Source: Micromussa lordhowensis
Lineage: Eukaryota; Cnidaria; Anthozoa; Scleractinia; Lobophylliidae
Assembly (NCBI GenBank): GCA_964020085.1
Contig: OZ026607.1
Location: 9,019,535 to 9,083,534 of the forward strand
DNA length: 64,000 bases
Reading direction: 5' to 3'
Shown: positions 11,233-20,959 of the stretch, in pieces
Layout: every line of letters begins with the position of its first letter
How positions within the stretch are numbered: the first letter of the stretch is position 1
Position numbers and translations under genes: made by a program
The notes under the pieces: generated by a model
Seen by the model: only the letters and a program-made list of their open reading frames with translations
Databases searched by the model: none
Told to the model about the DNA's origin: nothing

Positions 11233-11238
11233 AATAAA
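11233..11238 (+). terminator. Candidate distal polyadenylation signal
   Basis: Canonical AATAAA 31 nt after the stop codon of the long isoform (11199-11201), followed by T-rich sequence. It supports 11123 onward as the terminal exon. Confidence 0.5.
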
Positions 11239-11239
11239 T

Positions 11240-11824
11240 CGGCTTTTTTGACTACTGCTTTTCAGTAGTGCAATGACTGTTCATGACTGTTCATGACTGT
11301 ATCATTTGCGTGCCTTTTAATATCATGGGTGAAAATTAAGCTTACAATCGTGGGTTTTTGACTGTTGTTTTAATTCAGAACTTTTCATTTTTTATTGAGA
11401 TATTTGGTGCGATCGTTGCCATAGCAATTTTGTATTCACATGTGAAATTATAAATCAACGCTGACACTTTGCGCCAAAATTAAGGAGTATTACTATGTTA
11501 CCAATCTACCCGATACTCCTTGTCCACTAGCGAAAAACACCTCATTCCTCACCTCACAACAAGATTCGCGATAGGACTTCCGAAAAACAGTAGTTGACCT
11601 CGACGCTATCAAAACTGCACTTTGCTACTGACATCCTCTACTATTGCCCTGGAAAAAGGAGAGATGTTAAAGTGAAAGGTGAAGTGAACGTCAGACAAAG
11701 AACTGAACTAAAATATTAATGAAATATTAGTGGATAGTGTATACCTGAAGTCACGTATTTAATCTAACAATATTTACGAAAATAGCAGACCAGGAAGTCG
11801 ATCGATACAACGCTTTTCAGGCTG
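11240..11824. other. Intergenic, includes a short GACTGTTCAT tandem repeat
   Basis: A 10-bp motif is repeated about three times at 11275-11301. No coding region or other structure is recognised in the rest. Confidence 0.4.
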
Positions 11825-12037
11825 TGGGTGGCGCGGTGGTTTATAGAGCGCCAAACTCCAGATCGTGCGGACTGGGTTCGATTCCTACCTGCTTCCCTTG
11901 AGTTGTCAGAAGTTGGGTTTTGTTTTTACAACACAATTTACTCTCCATGTTCCTGTCTCTATCCAGATGTGTGCACGGGTAAAAGCGAATTAAATGCTGG
12001 GGGATATTCCTTGCGATACATTAGCAATATATTTTGA
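11825..12037 (+). mobile_element. tRNA-derived SINE
   Basis: Starts with a tRNA-like head containing an A-box-like segment at 11829-11839 (TGGCGCGGTGG, imperfect at the conserved A) and a perfect B box at 11875-11885 (GGTTCGATTCC). A body and a tail follow with GCGAATTAAATGCTGGGGG and TTGCGATACATTAGCAA, resembling the 3' part of LINE-mobilised SINEs. It is diverged; the end is approximate. Confidence 0.7.
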
Positions 12038-12484
12038 TGGGAAAATGATAATCTTATTCACTTCATGCTACATAGAAACCTGAGATAAGCGCCGGCTGTA
12101 CTAGTACTTAATACGGTCAAGGAGCTAACGTTTTCATTCAGTGAGGCTTGCTAACCTGTACTTTGCTGATATTTATAGGTGGCAGTAGAGCCAAGCGTGT
12201 AAAACATGCACGCTAAATATTCGAGAAGAATTGTAAGTTTTATAATCCATCAAATATTTTCCATCGCGCGCGATTGATCAAAACGCGGCTAGTGACTGAA
12301 TATGCCCCAGTCAAAACCAGGCAATATCTTGGTATTCCCGATTCTTTAATTCTCAAAACTGCGCGTGTTTGAAAAATATTTCAAAAACTCATTAATAATT
12401 CATAAGCACATGAGCCTATCAGAGACGTCAAATTGATCACGTGGATGAACCTTTATACCTGGTAAAAATGAGAACGACTACCAT

Positions 12485-12551
12485 GATCTTTATATAAAGA
12501 TCACACGTAATCTTTATATAAAGATCTCCGTGTGATCTTTATATAAAGATC
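12485..12551. repeat. Triple palindrome nested in a 67-bp palindrome
   Basis: The perfect 18-bp palindrome GATCTTTATATAAAGATC occurs at 12485-12502 and 12534-12551. A 16-bp core version occurs between them (12510-12525). The two spacers (ACACGTA and TCCGTGT) are nearly complementary, so the entire 67 bp is one near-perfect palindrome centred on the middle copy. Each unit contains TATATAAA in both orientations. Function unknown. No TA or TTAA terminal-repeat structure that would mark a MITE was seen. Confidence 0.85.
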
Positions 12552-12565
12552 TCAATCAATTGTTC

Positions 12566-12762
12566 TCAATGCACGCGTTTTCTCGGGTTTTCGAAGCCGC
12601 AGAAGAATTCGCATGCACGTGTTTTCTCGGGTTTTTGAAACAATGGAAAAATTCGCAGGTAGGTGTTATCGCGGATTTTTGAAGCTATTTTTGAAGCTGT
12701 TCAAAACACTCGCAGCACGTGTTTTATCGGGTTTAAAAACACTGCTGCTCGTGTTTTAAACA
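12566..12762. repeat. Diverged tandem repeat of about 60 bp (GCACGTGTTTTMTCGGGTTT)
   Basis: Four diverged copies of a unit beginning GCACGYGTTTT followed by TCGGGTTT and ending in GCAG or TTCGCA. They lie immediately after the palindrome cluster. Confidence 0.55.
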
Positions 12763-13656
12763 GTACTTGAAGGATAATAAACACATTAGCCTCCATTTGG
12801 CGCCCTGATGTTTGTCGTTCGTCATTGTCTGTTCCTTAAAGCTCTCAGTTTTCCTTTCGAAGACACAATATCCGAGCGTATTTTCGCGCCTAATGAAGGC
12901 CATTGTTGATATACACAAAGCTTCTATGACGGTTTAATCATTCTACGTCGTAGCGACAAATGAAAACACAATTTATAGGAGAATCTTTGCTGACTTTATT
13001 ATTTACATTTTTTTCTCATTAACATAAGACTTTGCGCCGAGAAGGCATCACACTAGACACGAATTGACTACAAATATTTAAAGATTTTGTGAAACTTATT
13101 AAAAGGTGAAATTTTTGACTCTTTGGATGTAATATTCCAGGAGAATTTGGCTTTCATAAAGTAGCTCAAGACGATGTATGGACAAAAAAAAATTATCTAC
13201 ATTTAGTTATAAACTAGTACAAATTTCTCCTATCATGATTTTGGTAAATTCTGGTGCATTTTTAAGCATTAGTAGCTGGTTTTGTGAGCTCACCGAAGTA
13301 ATTTTTGTCATGATACCATACATTTATTCTAGTGGTTACCCCCCAACAACGCAAAGGATTATGGGTATGTGCAAGTAGCGAATTGGAACGATACGACAAG
13401 CGAAAGCGAGATAGAGTCTCTGGCAAAGCTTTCACTCCTAACCCTGAACTCTCCTTACCGATAGCCGAGCATTTTTTTTTTAATGAGGTTGGAAGAATCT
13501 CCTTGCTGGTTATCTTCATTATTCTCATCACTGTAGGCGATAGAAATTTGATGTGGATCACTTATTCTAAATAAAGAGTGTTTTCCCGTGACGTCAGAGC
13601 AGCCATACTGGTGTCCCAATCCAATCTTGTATTGGTGTTGAACTCTTTCCTGGTGT
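12763..13656. other. Intergenic; no supported gene
   Basis: Several short ORFs with no recognisable motif. A segment near 13582-13625 (GTTTTCCCGTGACGTCAGAG) looks like one end of a dispersed MITE, but no matching inverted end was found nearby. Confidence 0.35.
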
Positions 13657-14228
13657 TACATACATACATACTTTATTCGTCCCAAATGGGCTTTTCAGAA
13701 TAAAGAGATAATTAATACTATATACACAAGTAAATCAATTAACTAATTAACTAGTAAGTAAAATGACATACTCAAACTGATTAATTATTAAATGATAAAA
13801 TTTAAAAAAACGAGAAAAGTAGAGCAATTAAGTCACTAAAAAGTTTGAGACAAGGCTTCTCTTCAGGCAACGTTTGAAGTCCTGTAGTGTCGGTTTCAAC
13901 TTAAGAGAAGAATCCAGTGAGTTCCAGAGTTTGACTGTCCTGAAGTAGAAAGTTCTTTGCCCTGTGGCTGTTTGATACAAAGGAATGTTTAGCATCTGGG
14001 AGTTCCTTGTTGTACGCTTGGTGATCATAGCTCTTTGAATATATTTAGAAAATAAAGAGGCTGGTGCGCACCCTGACATACATTTGAAGGCCATTATTGC
14101 GTGGCGATAACACAACTGCTGTCTTACAGGTAGCCACTTTAGATCTTTAAGGATAGCGGAAATATGGTCGTATTTCCTTGAGTTACTAACGATACGAGAA
14201 AGATTTATATTCCAACATGATACAACAA
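13657..14228 (-). mobile_element. 5'-truncated non-LTR retrotransposon (CR1/L2-type 3' end)
   Basis: Minus-strand reading from about 14226 to the stop at 13828 gives the C-terminal part of a LINE ORF2, with the motifs YDHI, LKDLKWLPV, MAFKC, RNSQML, RTFYFRTVKLWNSL and FKRCLK. It ends in a short 3' UTR and a TATG-type tail (TACA repeats at 13657-13670 on the plus strand). The polymerase core is missing, so this is a typical dead-on-arrival copy. Confidence 0.75.
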
Positions 14229-14552
14229 AAAATATAGGTCATAAATATAAAAATGATATTAGTGCTGTTTTTGTTTATGTTATTTAAGGGGTGATTGCTA
14301 CTGGAAGATCTTCTATTTGCTTTACATGTTCACAAAATGGTACATGTTCTCTAAATGGTTCTTTGTCTTCTCTTGTCTTATAATTTACCCTGAAATTACC
14401 CCGCATGACAGATATTTCTGTCTCAAAATTAGCGAGGTTTCTGTTGTTTTCCAATGCTGCACAGCGCGCCATGCATCTTATCTCATCTGTTTCGAGCCCG
14501 AGTTTTTGACATATTACGTAAATAATACTAATAGGACAAATTAAGTAATTTT
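14229..14552. other. Spacer between LINE relic and polymerase relic
   Basis: AT-rich. One minus-strand ORF of 62 codons (14284-14472) lacks recognisable motifs. Nothing else supported. Confidence 0.3.
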
Positions 14553-14938
14553 CACAAGTCGACCTGGCGAATGGGTGCCACCCTTGGATATTACTTGGGC
14601 GAACTCACCAACGAACTCGATGATAAAGACCACATTACGACCTTTGTTTCTGGTGGACCGAAAAATTATGCCTACCAAACAAAAAATGGAAAGACGATCT
14701 GCAAAATACGTGGCTTTACCCTAAACTACCGTGGATCTCAAAAACTGAATTTTCAACTGTGTGCGAACAAGTCTGTTGGCCTAATGAAGAGCCTATCTTC
14801 CTTGAGAACCCTCACTTCATCAAACGGGATGCCAAAACAAAGACCATACATACTGTAGCATTAAAAAAGAAGTACAAGTTGGTGTATGACAAGAGGGTGG
14901 TGCGCGGATTTGACACATTTCCCGATGGATATCGCTAA
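14553..14938 (+). pseudogene. Inverted C-terminal part of Polinton-type DNA polymerase B
   Basis: Plus-strand reading gives segments typical of the protein-primed PolB C-terminus of Polintons: SRPGEW, then YYLGELTNEL, FVSGGPKNYAY, ICKIRGFTLNY, and in another frame FIKRDAKTK and KRVVRGFDTFPDGYR, ending in a stop at 14936-14938. Frames change near 14578 and near 14750. The rest of the same gene is on the minus strand from about 15000 upward and breaks off at the motif just before this one. The simplest reading is an inversion in place between roughly 14,550 and 15,010. Confidence 0.7.
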
Positions 14939-15219
14939 ATGATTTGGAAGTGAAAGAAGTCAGGGATGACTATAAGAGCAGGTTGGAACCCAACAACTTT
15001 ACCATTGCAACCTTGCAGCCAATATGAACACATTGCATATCGTATCGAAGTACAGTGTTCTCATTTGAAGACGTTCGGGCACAGAAAACAGTTTTAATCG
15101 AGCTTGCGCTGTGGTAAAAGCGGCAATCACGACATTGGTCTTGTCAGAAGTGGAAACAAAGTCATCTCTCTGACTGTAGTACACCTCAATGCACTGATCA
15201 TTGACAAACTGAATTTTTA

Positions 15220-15326
15220 CGATAACTGCAGAAATTCTCGCGCGTTCATTGGCTAGTTTTTATCGTCAACATGCGGACAGACACGCGTCAGCGAGCGAGA
15301 GCGGGCAATTCGACCATTTGTTATCG
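15220..15326. mobile_element. Small MITE inside the polymerase relic (TA flanks)
   Basis: Ends CGATAAC / GTTATCG are flanked by TA (15218-15219 and 15327-15328). Polymerase-like coding resumes on both sides (15400-15329 and 15217 downward), which marks the boundaries. The interior is GC-rich with CGCGCG and GAGCGAGAGCG segments. Confidence 0.55.
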
Positions 15327-15488
15327 TAAAAAACAAATTGATGTCAGTTTTTAATGAGTCTCTCCTGTTATTGACAATGAATTTCGTCAATTTGTTTTAT
15401 TTGTCACAGTTTAAGAGACGGAAATAACGTTCTGCATCTTATACCAGCTCTACTTGTGGCATGTTGTCAGGTTTACGAAATTTATCCC

Positions 15489-15584
15489 CTACAGTAAAAG
15501 AAAAACAGAACATTAATGTTTGAAACCTGAAAGAAAAAATAGATACCAAAAAAAAATGATGCAACTCTAAGACGTGTTACTTAC
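15489..15584 (-). other. Spliceosomal intron (96 nt) in the PolB relic
   Basis: On the minus strand, GTAAGT follows ...AATTCATTTT and a polypyrimidine tract plus CTGTAG precedes GGGATAAATTT. Splicing joins T to GG and makes the tryptophan codon expected after NSF in the polymerase motif B region. That is good internal evidence that the intron is real. Confidence 0.65.
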
Positions 15585-16803
15585 AAAATGAATTCAGCAT
15601 CAGCTTGGCTAACGAACGCAACCCAGGGTTTTTCTTGAACTTTGCAGGGTCCAGTTTGATACCTTCCTTTCTTTCGTATGCCTCTTTCTCTCTTCAGTTT
15701 GACACCAAGACGGCCATCCACTTGCTTCCTGTTTAATTTTTAGAAAGGTATCCTGTGAAGAGATCCGAGAACCTGCTAAGAAAGTGACATACTTCAAACA
15801 TCCGAATGACTCGATACCCTACGTCCAAAGCTTTCTGAATCTCAATGGAACAGCAGGTTCCAGACAACACGCGTTCTTCTTCACTGTGCTTGCAAGGTGT
15901 TTCTTGTAAGTTTTCGGCGCACGTTTCGGCGCACGTTCTGCATAATTTCCCTTGTGCCCTAAAAGGTAGAACAGGATGGAACAAAAACGAGGGAGGTAGA
16001 ACGTCACACTTGATAAGACCATAGAAATCACAAGGAGAGCGATGTATTAAAGCTTCACTGGTCAGGATTTCAAGGTGAGAAATTGGATATGTACCATACT
16101 TGTTTGTCCACGGATACAGAGAGGTAAAGTCCACATAGTGGATCTTTTCGTCTTCGGCAACCTCTCAGTATAGGCAAACAGCATTGGTTCTTTCACCAAA
16201 AAAGGCGTCTCGAGGTTCAAAAGGTGTGTCAAACTTCAGGTTGTCGACGAAGGATTTCACCGCTACATTCATTGTCAGTTCCTGTTTGAACTCACATTCC
16301 CATTTCACTTCTACATTGTATCCTAGTTTCTTGAAGTGTTCGATTTTGCATATAGTAGATTCTAGAACATTTTCCATGCTGGTTTCGTTAACAGGATTCA
16401 ACGTGTCGGGCATATAGCCCTTATCACAACCGTGCCAAATGCAACCCATAAATTCGTAAATGGTCTTCCTCTGGGGATCATAACCATCAAAAAGGTTGCC
16501 ATCGATTCGTTGCTCACCTCCATTTAGGGCATGTAGAATGTGATTGCATGTCTAATGGTAAACCCATGACAACCACTTGAGGGCCATGACAGAATATTTT
16601 TGAGCGGGTTGATATCCTTGAGGCGGAATGAGCCCAATAGTCTCTTTTCGTAGGAACTGTTGACGGAACACTCGGTTGCAAGCGGAAACAATGGTTACAG
16701 AGTACTTGAAAGGGTCTAGCCCGCAACTTTTTTCCAATTAATTCTTTGAATTTGAGACAACATCGTCTGAGAATGTCCACATCACTACGACAATACTCTT
16801 CAA

Positions 16804-16986
16804 CCTCAAACACCAGCAAAATAGTTGCAGATCTTTCTCACCTTGCTCACGGTTACGTATCTTTTCAAAAAACACAGCATTTTGAGGAGTCTCAGAAGGA
16901 ACAGGGACATAGTCATCTTGAAACCCGATAAAGGGAACGGTATTGTAATCCTTGATAGAACTGCATATGTCAATGGTTTATTTAGT
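16804..16986 (+). mobile_element. 183-bp Penelope-like element fragment with 11-bp flanking duplication
   Basis: Encodes on the plus strand LRSLRRNRDIVILKPDKGNG and IVILDRTAYVNGL, a conserved N-terminal block of Penelope-like reverse transcriptases. The same 11 bp (ATACTCTTCAA) lies at 16793-16803 and 16987-16997. The polymerase coding sequence is duplicated across this boundary, so the direct repeat looks like a target-site duplication. Both the element's 5' and 3' ends are missing. Confidence 0.65.
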
Positions 16987-17115
16987 ATACTCTTCAATTT
17001 CGTTTTCAAAGTCAAACAAAAAGTCTTCATTCTTCAACTGATTATACCACGTCAGAAACTCTTGCCTTTCTTTCGTACTCATGTTGTCAGGGTCATAATC
17101 TTTAACAGGAGGAAG

Positions 17116-18314
17116 AATGAATGAATGAATGAATGAATTAAATCTTTATTTAAAACACGGTAAAAATATCGGTATAACAATAGAAATTCTTAAGTAAAAT
17201 TTTCTATTTACTGGTTTACATATTTGCCGTTTGGTAGTCCGATACAGAGAGCCATTTATCGATTCTTCTTTTAAAGTTGCTTAGAGATTTTGTAGTGCGG
17301 ATATCCTCAGGGAGATCGTTCCAAAGATAAGCTCCGCTATAGAGCAGTTTTCAATTGACTGTCGTAAAACCAAAACCAAACTAATTACTTACCAATTAGA
17401 CTACTCAGCCAATCTCTAACCGTAGTAAAACCAAAACCAAAACCAAAGTAATTGACTGATTACTTTCGACAGTCAATTGAAAACCGCTCTAACTTCAACT
17501 ACGCTTCAGGTAATCAGTTCTCGGTTTCGGCAAGTACAATTTTTGACTCGCGTCACGGAGATCAAAGGACAAAGCCCTCGGAGTGAACATGTTACAAAGA
17601 TAATTTGGGGCGAGCTTATTAACGCATTTGTACATTAAATTTACCTTTTGCTTCGTCCTTCTAACTGATAGGATATCCCAGCTGAGAGAGTTGAGAAGAT
17701 AGCTAGAGTTCGTATTACAACTTGATTTAGTACTTACTCTGGCAGCGCGATTTTGTAGTTTTTGTAGTTTCTCACTCAGCTGTTGCGACAAGCCGTCCCA
17801 AACAACACTGCAGTAATCAAAATGTGGTTCGATAAGACCTTTGTATATTTTAATAGCGGTGTGCATTGAAACAAACGGTCTGACTCGCTAAAGTGCACCG
17901 ATACTGGAAGCGACTTTTTTTTAAATTTCGTGTATGTGCTCCTTCCAGGATAGGTTTTCATCTATGTTCAGTCCGAGAGCTTTGCTGTGATCTGTTTGGT
18001 TTATTTTGACGCCCTCTACATTAATATTTGTGCTTGTCATTTAAAGACCGCAGTTTTTGTCGTGAGCTAATGACCATAAACTCAGTTTTTGCCACATTGA
18101 GGCTTAACTTGTTAGCTCTGAGCCAAAGATTAATGCTTTTCAATTCAGATGCAGCAAAGGTAACATTCGTGTCATCGGCGTACATTCTAAGGAAGCCTAG
18201 GCTCAAGCAATTTGGTAAGTCATTTATGTAGATCAAAAAGAGCAGAGGACCAATTATTGATCCTTGGGGAACTCCACAGTTTAAAGGGGTTGCACTGGAG
18301 AGGTGATTGTTTAC
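17116..18314 (-). mobile_element. 5'-truncated LINE (CR1/L2-type) nested in the polymerase relic
   Basis: The minus strand carries a reverse transcriptase core (CGVPQGS, GPLLFLIYINDLP, YADDTN at 18290-18150), the C-terminal region (GLIEPHFDYCSVVW, 17866-17495), a WNDLPEDIR block at 17330-17230 and an ATTC-repeat tail (17115-17139 on plus). The frame is broken between 18021 and 17866. GAAG flanks the insert (17112-17115 and 18315-18318), and removing the LINE restores continuous polymerase reading. A MITE (17342-17489) was later inserted into the LINE. Confidence 0.8.
17342..17489. mobile_element. MITE family copy 2, inserted into the LINE
   Basis: TA flanks (17340-17341 and 17490-17491), with ends GAGCAGTTTTCAATTGACTG and the complement of GAGCGGTTTTCAATTGACTG. 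The inverted repeats are better preserved than in the copy at 9107-9255, suggesting a younger insertion. Confidence 0.85.
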
Positions 18315-20080
18315 GAAGAGGGCCAACGTAGATTTGATTTTCTCTCCGGTTGAAGAAGTGAGGGAAGTAGCCCTTCTTTAATTCAGTAAGACCAAAAGTT
18401 TTTGGTAAGGCTTTTAGTGGCATAGGTAGGAAATTCAATGAATCGCGGAACTTTATTTCTGCCTCTTCCAGTTCCATGGACATTATTTTAGCACCATTGA
18501 GGATGAGTTTAGGAAGAAGGCATTCTTTGTAAAAGTACGCCCACAAAAGGAACCCGTCAAAGCCACGGAGATTGTGTGCGATGACGATGGCGCCTTGATG
18601 AGTTCCATCTAACAGCCAAGTTCCAAACTGCTCGACACAGTCGTCACCCTTGAACACAGTTTCAAACCCTGTCTGATCCTGCACGTTTAAGAAATTTGCG
18701 ATATGCTGGCCAGCATCTTGACGTGTTTCGATATCAAAGAACAAGTATTCCTGACCTTCTTCATCTTCATCGTCCTCTTCTGCTTCATTGTCTGTTAGCT
18801 CGTCTGAGAGGCGCCTGCGTTTTTGTCTTGGTTTCTGCTTTTTCTTACATTCGCCTTCGCCATTCGTCTTCGTTTACGATAGGTTTCATGTAACGCAGAT
18901 GTGTATTAGGTTCAACATATTCTTCACAGTTCCAACACTTGACTTCTCCACACATGTGAGCATCGGGGACTTCGTTTCCTGTGAGAAATGATTTTGCTGC
19001 ATGTCTTACATTTATAATACTTTTGACAAACAGACTGGCCTGTTTTGTCGAATCGTGTATGATTGGTATAGCAATCATCACCGGCAAACATTCTCTGACA
19101 TTGTCCGCACTCTCTCCATCTTCCTCCATCTTCAATAATTCCCCGACACCCTTCAGTGAAACAGTATTTGCATACCTTGTTACAGCGATGCCTTTCTTTC
19201 TTGTCATAGCCTCTCTTGCATTCAAGACACCAATAGCCTTTTCCCAGGAAAGAGGAGACGGACGTGATGACATCAGAATGATTGTCGTGATGATACAAAT
19301 AGATTTGTTTTTCTCGTCGAGGTCCTTCATACACAATGGCATTGAAGTGATCAGAGGAAATAACTACGATTTGGTAGTCTTCAATGACTTGCTGGAACGT
19401 GGCTACTTCGGACAACCCACAGACCTTCTGGAACGCGAGCCTTCTGATGCAGCTCTTTGTCCAAGATGCTTTGCCGTTCACGTCCTTGACGAATAGAGTT
19501 CCAGTCGGGATGTTTCTCCTGGCGAGCCATGTCTGTAACCAAAGCACGGGCAAGGCACAGCAAGTCCTTATTTCGAACTCGTATGACTGGTATCCAGAAA
19601 CTTGGACAATTTGAATCCATAATGTTTTCTTTTGCGAGAGGCGACTCCACCCTGCGGCAAACCTACGTGAACCAAATGAACCTGCATTCCGTCTTGTAGG
19701 TTGACGTTTTCATTCGATTGTAACACGCGCTGCACTTCTCCCATGATTCGTTCAGCATTTAACTCATGACGAGGCATGAATGGCAAGGCGATAGGGTAAT
19801 CCAGCTATTTGCTTTGTAGAACAAAACGGACGAGGTCATTATCTGCCATTCCGATGGTCATTTCATTAACCATAGAGTCGAAAATCTCCCAGGGCTGATC
19901 CATAAGGGGCACTCCATTTGACTGCGGTTTCAAAGTGAGGTGATGATCGATGCCGGTGGTATTAAATTTGAGCACTTTTCTTCTGGTCATTTCACGAAGA
20001 GTATAGTGTTTGTCAGATTTCCAGACATTACCACCAGAACCAAATTGATTCAACGCCATTAAACAGTCCTCATCTGTGAG

Positions 20081-20353
20081 CTATAATAATAAAACAAATT
20101 ACTGTAAGGAAGAGAAACAAGAGGATTACTTGTCAAGCGATGACGTTAAGAAAAGTTACATAAATTCAAAATGGCGGATGACAGTTATGTAATAAATTCA
20201 ACATGGCGGTTATCTGATAAATTCAAAATGGTGGATGTCTAATAAATTTAAAATGGCGGATATCTAATAAATTCAAAATGGTGGATGCATTCAAAATGAT
20301 AGGAAAGATTTATATTGGTGCGCATTGCAAAATAACATGATCTATTTACTAAC
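20081..20353 (-). other. First intron of the PolB relic
   Basis: Donor GTTAGT after a GATGAG codon pair, acceptor TTATTATTATAG before CTCACAGATGAG. Phase 0 on both sides, and the joined reading is uninterrupted. The intron contains the minisatellite at 20158-20302. Confidence 0.55.
20158..20302. repeat. Minisatellite, about 30-bp units (AAATTCAAAATGGCGGAT)
   Basis: Five to six copies of AAATTCAAAATGGYGGAT followed by a variable GTCTAATA or ATCTAATA segment, within the first PolB intron. The motif contains ATGGCGG on the plus strand. Confidence 0.8.
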
Positions 20354-20467
20354 CTCATCGTCTAAAAGGTAACTGTAGTCCCAAGTTTCTATGGCTTCCT
20401 CGAGCTCCTTTTCTTCCCAGTCTTCCATAGCCTGTATTGTTTCAAACGTCTCAAACTCTTCGCTCAT

Positions 20468-20959
20468 TGCCGTGTTCAGAAATGAGGTCTGTTCACCTGG
20501 CGTCGATTCTTGTAAAGATTTCAGGTCTTAAATATCCCAGGATGAAGAAAATCGCGTTCCGTTAACGCTTCTGAGACTCTTTCAGTGTTGAATTCTGGTG
20601 TTGGTGGAGTGTCTGGGAAAACAAGCATTTCATTGACGAGCTCAGTCAGTCATTCATTTGAACTGTTCGCGTTCGTATGCAATCTTCTTTGCATTTCTTC
20701 GACGTTCTTTTGATCTTTAAATCAGTTTTGAACCCAACGATCGTGAAACGGGACCATTTCATGCTTTTTGTATTCAACGTTGAATAAAAATGACCGAAAT
20801 CTTCCAATCAATTTTTCAATAAACCAATATGTATAGGAAGCAGCCAATGAACCTCACAAGAGCCAGAAACTGACGATAATTTCAGGACATAGATTCATTG
20901 TGTCTTTAAATTTTGAGAACAAATGAACGAAAACAGGATTTTTATGGCAGTTATATTTC
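20468..20959 (-). other. Upstream flank of the polymerase relic; possible extra exon
   Basis: Minus-strand reading at about 20645-20521 gives an open acidic/proline stretch (LVFPDTPPTPEFNTERVSE) ending in a stop. About 20730-20675 gives a basic segment (RRRNAKKIAYEREQFK). They may be remnants of another Polinton-encoded exon; no family is recognised. Confidence 0.25.

Larger units (their letters stand above)
15000..20467 (-). pseudogene. Polinton/Maverick-type DNA polymerase B relic with introns and nested insertions
   Basis: Family-B, protein-primed type polymerase on the minus strand. Exon 1 is 20467-20354 (38 acidic residues, ending in phase at GTTAGT). Exon 2 starts at 20080 and runs through the N-terminal region, a Cys/His cluster (YWCLEC, HRCNKVCKYC, about 19250-19100), exonuclease motifs (FFDIET near 18740 and NLRGFDG near 18570), CRSDVDIL near 16770, palm motif A (DFTSLYP near 16125), NPGLRSLAKLMLNSF near 15610 and a degraded YFDT near 15045. 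In-frame stops lie near 19815 and 16160. Frameshifts lie near 19590, 19430, 18985 and 18855. It is interrupted by a LINE (17116-18314), a Penelope fragment (16804-16986) and a MITE (15220-15326). The C-terminus is inverted (14553-14938). No integrase, ATPase or capsid gene of the element is visible in the window. Confidence 0.75.

Noticed and set aside
18981..19496. Plus-strand ORF of 171 codons
   Set aside because: It is the antisense shadow of the polymerase zinc-cluster region on the minus strand, which has recognisable motifs.
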